Notes under the pieces: generated by a model
Database searches by the model: none
The model's input: the letters and a program-made list of their open reading frames with translations, nothing else
Told to the model about the DNA's origin: nothing
Source of the DNA: Bacilli bacterium
GTDB lineage: Bacteria > Bacillota_I > Bacilli_A > ML615J-28 > CAG-698
Assembly: GCA_016296945.1 (NCBI GenBank)
Contig: JAEDHQ010000068.1
Coordinates: 1-8,047, forward strand
Length of the DNA: 8,047 bases
Direction: 5' to 3'
Part shown: one piece after another, positions 1 through 5,893 of the stretch
Layout of the letters: every line of letters begins with the position of its first letter
How positions within the stretch are numbered: position 1 is the first letter of the stretch
Translations under genes and position numbers: made by a program

Positions 1-47
1 TCAACTTTTTAATAGTATATTATTATGTGGATTTTTTTTATTTTTTA

Positions 48-56
48 TGGTAAAAT
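48..56 (+). promoter_or_regulatory. Candidate extended -10 promoter of the rsmE-nfo operon
   Basis: TGGTAAAAT reads as an extended -10 element (TG-N-TAAAAT, one mismatch to TATAAT), about 50 bases upstream of the rsmE start and followed by a purine-rich leader. No good -35 hexamer is visible at the usual distance, as expected for extended -10 promoters. A perfect TATAAT at 73-78 is an alternative, but it also lacks a clear -35. The DNA is so AT-rich that chance matches are easy. Confidence 0.45.
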
Positions 57-106
57 AATAAAAGTATTGATTTATAATTAAAATAGAAATTTAAAAGGAA
101 AAAATT

Positions 107-856
107 ATGCAAAGATATTTTTTTAAAGATAATAGTTGTTTAGATCGATTAAATAATCGCATTATTATAAATGATAAAGAAAATTTTCATCATATTAAAA
201 ATGTTATGCGAATGAAAATTGGTGATAAACTGATTGTCTGTACTAATGATATGCAAGAATATTTATGTGAGATTGATAGTATTACAAATAATGTTTTTTT
301 AAATATTTTAGAAGAACATCATAATACCAATGAACTAAAGGCAAATATTACGATTGCCCAAGGATTAGTTCGTCGTGAAAAGAAGGAAGAAGTATTGCGT
401 CGTTTAGTTGAACTAGGCGCATATCAATATATTCCTGTAGAAATGGAGCGTTCTATTGTCCATTTAAATAAATATAATGAAAACATCGATCGAATTAACA
501 CAATAATAAAGGAATGTAGTGAGCAATCTGAACGTGGTATATTGATGAAATATTTAGAAGCAATTAGTTTTAAGGATTTTATTAAACTAAATGATTATGA
601 TTACAAGTTTGTTTGTTATGAAGAAAGTGGAAGAAGCAATGAACATTCTTTAAAGTCTTATCTAGATAAACTAAAAGATAAGAAAATATTAGTTTTAGTT
701 GGCCCTGAAGGTGGTATTAGTAATAAGGAATTAGAAATCCTTGACAATAATGGATTTATTCGTATTGGTTTAGGTAAAAGAATATTGCGAACAGAAACAG
801 CACCATTATTTATTATGAGTGTTTTAGGATATGGAGTTGAGTTTTATGAAGATTAG
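107..856 (+). CDS. rsmE: RsmE, 16S rRNA (uracil(1498)-N(3))-methyltransferase
   Basis: Cytoplasmic SPOUT-class enzyme that uses S-adenosylmethionine to methylate N3 of U1498 in helix 44 of 16S rRNA, acting on the assembled 30S subunit. The 249-residue length is normal for the family. A PUA-like RNA-binding domain fills about residues 1-70 and the knotted methyltransferase domain about 75-245. Family signatures visible are the RRLVELG stretch (98-104), ECSEQSER (136-143), the SAM-loop motif VGPEGG (198-203) and the C-terminal knot motif LGKRILRTETA (222-232). The ATG start has an AAAGGA Shine-Dalgarno 7 bases upstream (94-99). It is the first gene of the operon in this window and overlaps mtaB by 11 bases. 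In Bacilli rsmE and mtaB are commonly neighbours, often after dnaJ-prmA, which supports the call. Confidence 0.96.
   Translation: MQRYFFKDNSCLDRLNNRIIINDKENFHHIKNVMRMKIGDKLIVCTNDMQEYLCEIDSITNNVFLNILEEHHNTNELKANITIAQGLVRREKKEEVLRRLVELGAYQYIPVEMERSIVHLNKYNENIDRINTIIKECSEQSERGILMKYLEAISFKDFIKLNDYDYKFVCYEESGRSNEHSLKSYLDKLKDKKILVLVGPEGGISNKELEILDNNGFIRIGLGKRILRTETAPLFIMSVLGYGVEFYED
833..836 (+). promoter_or_regulatory. Shine-Dalgarno site that decides the mtaB start
   Basis: GGAG lies inside the last rsmE codons, 9 bases before the ATG at 846. An earlier in-frame ATG at 831 would put this site inside its own coding region and add five residues (MELSF) before the conserved beginning of the methylthiotransferase domain, so 846 is preferred. 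Confidence 0.7.
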
Positions 857-2174
857 TTATATGTCTTTAGGTTGCAAAGTAAATCTTTATGAATCTGTGG
901 CAATCATTAATGACTTTGTGAACAATGGCTTTGAATTAGCTGAATTTGATGATATTTGTGAAGTTTATTTAATAAATACATGCACCGTTACACAAACTAG
1001 TGATTCAAAAAGTAAAAAAATGATTAGGCAAGCCATTAAGAGAAATAAGGATGCTATTATATGTGTTATGGGTTGTTTTGCTCAGCTTAATAGTAATGAT
1101 GTTTGTAATATACAAGGTGTAAACATTGTTTGCGGAACAAGTAATCGAACTTTAATTTTACCAACTGTTTTAAAAATGCTAGAAACTAATGATCGAACAT
1201 TAGTTAATTTAACCCAATCTTATAATGAAATATGCTATTATGAAGATTTATCATTAGATCATTATGATCATAAGACAAGAGGTTTTGTAAAGATTCAAGA
1301 TGGTTGTGAAAATTTTTGCTCTTATTGTGCGATTCCATATTCACGTGGACGTTTTCGCAGTCGAGATTCTTTGAGCGTGATAAAAGAAATTCAATTATTA
1401 TCTGATAGAGGGATGAAGGAAATTGTTTTAACTGGTATTAATACTGGTGCATATGGCAAAGATAATAATTCTAGTTTATCTATGCTATTAGAAGATATTA
1501 TTAAAAACGTTTCTAATTTAGGTCGTTTGCGTATTTCATCAATAGAAGCTACCGAAATTACCATTGAATTACTAGAAGTAATGAAAAAATATTCTAATCA
1601 TTTTTGTATGCACTTACATATCCCAGTTCAAGGCGGAAGTGATGAAATATTAAAGAAAATGAATCGTAAATATGATATTAAGTATTATCGTAACAAATTA
1701 GCTTTAATTCGTTCATATTTTCCATTAATTAATATTACAGCTGATGTAATGGTTGGCTTTAATGGGGAAACTGATGAGTTATTTGCAAAAGCATATGATT
1801 TCATTGATTCTTGTAAATATGGCGAAACACATATTTTCCCATATTCACCTCGTCCTAATACATTAGCATATCTTGAAAGTAAGAAAATTAAATTTAAAGA
1901 TGCTGTTGCTGATTATAAGAAAAAGACTCGTGTTAATGATTTATTGGTTTTAAATGAAATAAATGGATTAGAATATCGTAAGAATTTTATTGATAAAAAT
2001 GTTGAAGTTATTGTAGAAAAGATTGAAAATGGTTTTGCCTTTGGTCATTCTTCTAATTATTTAGAAGTGAAATTTAAAGCAATTAAGGCAAAAGAAAATG
2101 ATTTAGTTAATGTAATAATTACAAAAGCTGGTTATCCGATAAGCGAAGGAGTTGAAAAAGATGTCATTGAATAA
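846..2174 (+). CDS. mtaB: MtaB, tRNA (N6-L-threonylcarbamoyladenosine(37)-C2)-methylthiotransferase
   Basis: Radical SAM enzyme converting t6A to ms2t6A at position 37 of ANN-decoding tRNAs, using two 4Fe-4S clusters. With the start at 846 the protein has 442 residues, usual for the family. The N-terminal UPF0004 domain supplies cluster cysteines C10 (SLGCKVN), C46 (NTCTVT) and C77 (VMGCFAQ). The radical SAM motif CENFCSYC gives C154, C158 and C161, followed by AIPYSRGRFRSR. The region after about residue 375 fits the RNA-binding TRAM domain. The SLGCKVN opening and the CSYCAIP motif suit the MtaB/YqeV branch better than MiaB or RimO. It overlaps rsmE by 11 bases and the helicase gene by 14, so all are probably cotranslated from one mRNA. 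All six cluster cysteines are present, so it should be active. Confidence 0.94.
   Translation: MKISYMSLGCKVNLYESVAIINDFVNNGFELAEFDDICEVYLINTCTVTQTSDSKSKKMIRQAIKRNKDAIICVMGCFAQLNSNDVCNIQGVNIVCGTSNRTLILPTVLKMLETNDRTLVNLTQSYNEICYYEDLSLDHYDHKTRGFVKIQDGCENFCSYCAIPYSRGRFRSRDSLSVIKEIQLLSDRGMKEIVLTGINTGAYGKDNNSSLSMLLEDIIKNVSNLGRLRISSIEATEITIELLEVMKKYSNHFCMHLHIPVQGGSDEILKKMNRKYDIKYYRNKLALIRSYFPLINITADVMVGFNGETDELFAKAYDFIDSCKYGETHIFPYSPRPNTLAYLESKKIKFKDAVADYKKKTRVNDLLVLNEINGLEYRKNFIDKNVEVIVEKIENGFAFGHSSNYLEVKFKAIKAKENDLVNVIITKAGYPISEGVEKDVIE
2146..2151 (+). promoter_or_regulatory. Shine-Dalgarno site that decides the cshB start
   Basis: AAGGAG sits within the 3' end of mtaB, 9 bases before the ATG at 2161. 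A TTG at 2152 in the same frame directly abuts this site, too close for initiation, so the ATG at 2161 is taken as the true start. Confidence 0.75.
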
Positions 2175-3528
2175 GGATTCTAATAATACTAATAAATTAT
2201 CTTTTTTGGACTTTAATTTTAAAAATTATATAAATCAAGGTTTAGAAGTAATTGGCTTTAAAAGACCTACGGATATCCAAAATATTATCATACCTAAAGT
2301 ATTAAATGGTGTTAACGTAATTGGTAAAAGTCAAACAGGCACTGGAAAGACTCATGCTTTCTTATTACCTTTATTACAAAAACTAGATGAAAGAATAAAT
2401 GAAGTTCAAGAAGTTATAATTGTTCCAACACGCGAATTAGGTAGTCAAATTTATCAAGAAATAAATAAAATTATTAAATATAGTGATCAACCGATTGATG
2501 TTAGGTTGTATGTTGGTGGTACTGATCGTCTTAATGAACTTGAAAGATTAAAAAAGTCACAGCCGCAAATTGTGATAGGAACAATCGGAAAATTATCTGA
2601 TTTAGCTATTTCTTCAAATGTACTAAAAATACATACTGCTAAGTACGTTGTTATTGATGAAGCAGATATGGTTTTTGAGATGCAAGAACTAGAGGAAATT
2701 GATAAAGTGTTTGCTCGCTTTCAGGAGATTCAAGTGTTATCTTTTTCCGCAACAATTCCGCAAAATTTAATTACATTTTTGAATCGATATATCACAAATA
2801 ATGAAGTTGTTGATTTAATTGGAAAAAATGTTCAAAAAGAGTCAATTGAACATTTATTTATATCTACAAAAAATAAAGCTAAAGATGAGATTTTAATTGA
2901 GTTGTTGCAATCATTACAACCTTATTTAGTATTGATTTTCGCAAATACTGTGAAAAAGGTTGATGAAATTGCCATGATGTTAGGTGAAAATGGCTTTAAA
3001 ATAGCGAAGATTACTGGTGAATTAGAGCCTCGAGAAAGAAAGCAAGTTATTAAAAGAATTAAAGATGGTCTATATCAATATGTTGTTTGTAGTGATATTG
3101 CTGCTAGAGGAATGGATATTGTTGGAGTTAGTCATGTAATAAACTATGAAATGCCTGAAGACATTGAGTATTATATTCATCGTATTGGTCGTACGGCTCG
3201 TTTTGAAAATTCTGGACAAGCGATAAGTTTTTATGATTATGAAGATGAAAACTATTTAAAGAAATTAGCAAGTAAAGGATTGTCTTATAAATTTGTTAAT
3301 TTAAAGAATAATGAATTAGTTCCTACACGACAACGTAATAATAAAAACAAAAAAGAATCACAAGCTGAAATTGCGATTCATAAGAAACATCCTGTTCCTA
3401 AAAAAGTAAAACCAGGATATAAGAAAAAACGTAAAGAAATAATTGAAAAAGAAATTAAGAAAGAGAAGAGAGCACGTATTAGTGAAATATACCGCAAACG
3501 TGCTAAGAATAATTATGAAAATAGGTAG
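2161..3528 (+). CDS. cshB: DEAD-box ATP-dependent RNA helicase, CshB-like
   Basis: ATP-dependent RNA-unwinding enzyme; CshB-type helicases act in cold adaptation, ribosome assembly and mRNA handling. The 455-residue protein shows all the classic motifs in order: Q motif (FKRPTDIQ, ending at Q40), Walker A motif I (GKSQTGTGKT, 55-64), Ia (VPTREL, 88-93), II (DEAD, 166-169), III (SAT, 196-198), IV (LIFANT, 258-263), V (ARGMDI, 315-320) and VI (HRIGRTAR, 340-347). A strongly basic tail (about 390-455, Lys/Arg-rich) is likely a nonspecific RNA-binding extension. The identity CshB rather than CshA or DbpA rests on this tail and on the nfo gene directly downstream, matching the yqfR-yqfS pair of B. 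subtilis. It overlaps mtaB and nfo by 14 bases each. No motif is damaged. Confidence 0.92.
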   Translation: MSLNKDSNNTNKLSFLDFNFKNYINQGLEVIGFKRPTDIQNIIIPKVLNGVNVIGKSQTGTGKTHAFLLPLLQKLDERINEVQEVIIVPTRELGSQIYQEINKIIKYSDQPIDVRLYVGGTDRLNELERLKKSQPQIVIGTIGKLSDLAISSNVLKIHTAKYVVIDEADMVFEMQELEEIDKVFARFQEIQVLSFSATIPQNLITFLNRYITNNEVVDLIGKNVQKESIEHLFISTKNKAKDEILIELLQSLQPYLVLIFANTVKKVDEIAMMLGENGFKIAKITGELEPRERKQVIKRIKDGLYQYVVCSDIAARGMDIVGVSHVINYEMPEDIEYYIHRIGRTARFENSGQAISFYDYEDENYLKKLASKGLSYKFVNLKNNELVPTRQRNNKNKKESQAEIAIHKKHPVPKKVKPGYKKKRKEIIEKEIKKEKRARISEIYRKRAKNNYENR

Positions 3529-4429
3529 TCATGTTTCGAATAATGGAGAATTAATGTTGGCTGGTAGTTTAGCAGAAGCTTTAGGCTATGGTGCTAATGC
3601 TTTAATGGTATATTTAGGTCCACCGCAATCAACATTTCGTAAACCTTTTAGTGCTTTAAATAGTGATCTATTAAAGGAAGGATTAGAAAAGTATAATCTG
3701 AATATTGAAGATGTAATTATACATGCTCCATATATTGTGAATCTTGCTCAACCTGATGATGAAAAAAGGCAATTCGCTATTGATTTCATTACTAATGAAA
3801 TGAAAGTAATGGCGAAAATTGGTGCTAAGTATATGGTTGTTCATCCTGGTGCTCATATGAAACAAGGAGTAGAAAAAGGACTAGAATTAATCGCTGATTC
3901 ATTTCGTAAGATTTTACAGAATACAATTAATGATGATACTTGCATAGCAATTGAGACTATGGCTGGTAAAGGTAGTGAATGTTGCTTTGAGTTTGCTCAA
4001 ATTGGAAAATTAATTGAATTAGTTGGTAAAGATTTTGAGAATCGTCTTGTTGTTTGTTTTGATACTTGCCATACTCATGATTCCGGTTATGATATTGTAG
4101 ATGATTATGAAGGTGTTTTAAATGATTTTGACCAAAAAGTTGGCTTAGATAAGATTAAAGTAATCCATTTGAACGATTCAAAAAATATTAGAGGGGCAAA
4201 AAAGGATCGCCATGAAAACTTTGGTTTTGGTTACATTGGTTTTGACGCTTTAATGCAATTTATTAATGATGAGAGATTTAAGGATGTACCTAAAATTTTA
4301 GAAACTCCTTATGTAAAAGTTGATGAAAAGACTTCTTATCCACCTTATAAATATGAAATTAAGATGATAAAAGAAGGTCACTTTGATCAAAGTTTAATTA
4401 GTAAAATTTTGATTAACCATGGTAATTAG
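3515..4429 (+). CDS. nfo: Nfo, endonuclease IV (AP endonuclease)
   Basis: Zinc-dependent DNA repair enzyme cleaving 5' to abasic sites and removing blocked 3' ends in base excision repair. The product is 304 residues, slightly longer than the roughly 285-residue E. coli enzyme. The TIM-barrel metal ligands are all in place: H70 (IHAPYI), H110 (VHPGAH), E147 (IETMAGKGSE), D183 and H186 (FDTCHTH), H218 (IHLNDS), D231 and H233 (DRHENFG), and E263 (ILETPY), matching E. coli H69, H109, E145, D179, H182, H216, D229, H231 and E261. The ATG at 3515 begins the conserved MKIGSHVS opening; a longer in-frame extension reaching back to 3443 only covers the out-of-frame basic tail of the helicase and is rejected. 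There is no strong Shine-Dalgarno, so translation is probably coupled to cshB, which it overlaps by 14 bases. Last gene of the operon. Confidence 0.97.
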   Translation: MKIGSHVSNNGELMLAGSLAEALGYGANALMVYLGPPQSTFRKPFSALNSDLLKEGLEKYNLNIEDVIIHAPYIVNLAQPDDEKRQFAIDFITNEMKVMAKIGAKYMVVHPGAHMKQGVEKGLELIADSFRKILQNTINDDTCIAIETMAGKGSECCFEFAQIGKLIELVGKDFENRLVVCFDTCHTHDSGYDIVDDYEGVLNDFDQKVGLDKIKVIHLNDSKNIRGAKKDRHENFGFGYIGFDALMQFINDERFKDVPKILETPYVKVDEKTSYPPYKYEIKMIKEGHFDQSLISKILINHGN

Positions 4430-4450
4430 TTTCTTCTAATTACCTTTTTC
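4421..4450 (+). terminator. Rho-independent terminator of the rsmE-mtaB-cshB-nfo operon
   Basis: GGTAATTAG (4421-4429) and CTAATTACC (4436-4444) form a perfect 9-bp stem around the loop TTTCTT, followed by TTTTTC. The left arm contains the last two nfo sense codons and its TAG stop. It is A/U-rich, as terminators in such genomes often are. Confidence 0.8.
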
Positions 4451-4478
4451 TAATTATTTATATAATATTTATTAATAG

Positions 4479-5244
4479 AAGAGAAAAATTGATAGTTTGA
4501 TTAAGCAATTTGCTCATATGATAATTAAGGTTCAAAGCAATACTGATAAGTCATGGGAATATGGATCGCAAGATTTAATCAAAGGGATTTTACATTGTAT
4601 GCTAGAAGATGCAGTAAATCCAAAAAAGAACTTTTCTTTCGATATGATGACTTTACGCACTTTCCATCGCTATTATGCTGCATTAATAGATCCAATTTTA
4701 CGTAATTCTTATGATTTGAATTCTCATCCATTAATGGAAGGAAAAAGCGAGAAAGCAAAATTATTAATGTTCACTGCTTTACATAATGCACCAAACACAA
4801 TACGTACTTATTGTGATGTTTTTGATGGAGTAAGAAAAGACTGGTTCTAAGCTCATATTTTTGCTTTAACTACGGGAAATACGATTGATATCAATGTTTT
4901 AGATGATGAACCATTTGCGATTTTTCTAATCAATGTGGCAGAAATACAATACCATCATTACAATCAAAATTAAATGTTAATGACAATAGTATTATTGATG
5001 TTCCATTAGTTCTTGTAAGTCACTTAGATTTAATTTTTCCAGGACAAATATATTTAAAACGTATTTATTTTCCAGTAATTTTATAACAATTTATACGTAA
5101 CTATAACTGTGTAGAATATGGTATATTTGGTGGTTTCTTTAATCCTGTTGGCTTAAAAGAATATACTCCATTTGAATTTGATGCATTCTTTGCAAAAAAA
5201 ATACCTACGATATATCATATGACAAAGATGAAGATTATAAATAA
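4479..5244 (+). pseudogene. Decayed VirD4/TraG-type conjugation coupling protein (T4CP)
   Basis: Remnant of the hexameric membrane ATPase that feeds DNA into a conjugative type IV secretion channel. The opening segment (4479-4847) has the typical VQSN-D-SWEYGSQDLIKGIL pattern, like the DPFWE-A--L--G-I motif of Gram-positive T4CPs, then the LHNAPNTIRT segment. A TAA at 4848 interrupts the frame, which resumes with TTGNTIDIN and DDEPFAIFLIN (the 'KTAIFI' strand) and stops at 4971. A different frame from about 4961 carries VPLVLVSHLDLIFPGQIYL, like the post-ATPase 'PL...L..PGE' strand, then meets TAA at 5084 and continues with FNPVGLKEYTPFEFDAFF. A further frame change at an A8 run (5194-5201) would give an acidic end stopping at 5244. 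The Walker A domain and membrane helices are missing upstream, and no Walker B motif lies between the two halves. Family assignment is by pattern recall; the C-terminal third is least certain. Confidence 0.7.
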
Positions 5245-5255
5245 AAGAGCAATAA

Positions 5256-5283
5256 AAAAAACTAGGATTTTTCCTAGTTTTTT
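5256..5283. terminator. Bidirectional terminator between convergent units
   Basis: A 12-bp perfect stem (5256-5267 with 5272-5283, core ACTAGGA/TCCTAGT) closes a TTTT loop. Its outer pairs are A/T, giving a T run after the stem on both strands. It ends the minus-strand zinc-ribbon/DUF805 gene, whose TAA stop (5282-5284) overlaps the stem, and lies 11 bases past the end of the T4CP remnant on the plus strand. Confidence 0.85.
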
Positions 5284-5800
5284 ACATATATCCATTTATT
5301 GGATTCCATCTTGATTTTTCATTAGTTGGTTTAGATAATAAAAATAATTGGGTTAAAAAAGCAATAATTGATGTAATCAAGAATAAAAGAGTCGTAACTT
5401 TGTCACTCTTAAAGAAAAAAGAAAACATATAACCAAATATAGCATAAACGCCAATTGATGCAAAGCCACCAGACATATTAATATCATGATATCTTCTAAT
5501 AGCTAAAGCATTAATTGGAAAAAATAATATTATATTTAAAATTGTATTAATATAATTTAAACTAAGTACGCCTAATACAATATTTTGAATAATATAAATA
5601 ATATAAATAACCCAAAATTCTTTTCTTGTAGAAACACCAGCTGTAGAAAATCCTTTGACGAAAAAGTTTTTGAAACAATCTAAAATTGTTACTTTATTAT
5701 TAACATTGATTAGGTTTCTTTTTTTTGGCATTTCTTTTCCACAATATGGACAGTAATACTCATCATCAGAAATATTCTTTCCACATTTTTGACAAAACAT
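5282..5800 (-). CDS. Zinc-ribbon and DUF805 membrane protein, function unknown
   Basis: A 172-residue predicted inner-membrane protein. Residues 1-24 form a zinc ribbon with CxxC pairs C3/C6 (MFCQKCGK) and C17/C20 (YYCPYCGK). After a short basic linker, residues from about 55 match DUF805: the STRKEFW entry motif (57-63) and the RRYHDINMSGG loop (102-112), equivalent to the family's RRLHD-G-SG signature. About four hydrophobic segments lie near 63-80, 84-100, 114-130 and 136-156, and the C-terminus is polar. DUF805 proteins have no established biochemical role. The ATG has a strong AGAAGGTGAT Shine-Dalgarno, its own promoter (5821-5849) and its own terminator, so it is transcribed alone. Both modules are recognisable; the cellular function is not. 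Confidence 0.88.
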   Translation of the reverse strand: MFCQKCGKNISDDEYYCPYCGKEMPKKRNLINVNNKVTILDCFKNFFVKGFSTAGVSTRKEFWVIYIIYIIQNIVLGVLSLNYINTILNIILFFPINALAIRRYHDINMSGGFASIGVYAIFGYMFSFFFKSDKVTTLLFLITSIIAFLTQLFLLSKPTNEKSRWNPINGYM

Positions 5801-5820
5801 AAAATCACCTTCTTAATGCT

Positions 5821-5849
5821 ATTATATCAAAAAAAATATTTATTGTAAA
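5821..5849 (-). promoter_or_regulatory. Sigma-A-type promoter of the DUF805 gene
   Basis: Read on the minus strand, TTTACA (5849-5844) and a perfect TATAAT (5826-5821) are separated by exactly 17 bases. The -10 lies 20 bases upstream of the start codon, leaving a very short leader with the Shine-Dalgarno. The -35 differs from TTGACA by one base. Confidence 0.8.
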
Positions 5850-5850
5850 T

Positions 5851-5885
5851 TAAAATGACACAACAGATTATTTCTATTGTGTCAT
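5851..5885 (-). terminator. Rho-independent terminator of the HTH-ispG unit
   Basis: ATGACACAA (5855-5863) and TTGTGTCAT (5877-5885) form a 9-bp perfect stem, extended by three inner pairs (AGA/TCT) after one mismatch, with a TTATT loop. On the minus strand the stem is followed by TTTTA. It starts 9 bases after the ispG stop codon. Confidence 0.75.
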
Positions 5886-5893
5886 ATATGAGA

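Noticed and set aside
2152..2160. TTG start for the helicase
   Set aside because: It directly abuts the AAGGAG ribosome site; the ATG at 2161 has the correct 9-base spacing.
3443..3514. An N-terminal extension of Nfo by 24 residues
   Set aside because: It starts without an ATG, is the out-of-frame reading of the helicase's Lys/Arg-rich tail, and precedes the conserved MKIGSHVS opening.
3683..3865. A 60-codon minus-strand open frame inside nfo
   Set aside because: It is antisense to the catalytic region of an intact gene, has no domain signature or ribosome site, and its composition is what a reverse-strand shadow gives.
4434..4456. TTCTAATTA direct repeat as an attachment-site scar of the lost conjugative element
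   Set aside because: It is short and AT-rich, one copy is the right arm of the terminator, and no matching copy was found at the other end of the T4CP remnant.
4848..4850. A recoded stop (alternative genetic code) rescuing the T4CP gene
   Set aside because: The interrupting codons are TAA, not TGA; TAA ends several intact genes here and Trp is encoded by TGG, so recoding does not restore a frame. The missing Walker A region also argues for decay.
5194..5201. Programmed frameshifting at the A8 run
   Set aside because: The surrounding gene already carries two in-frame stops and a probable deletion, so a productive shift is unlikely.
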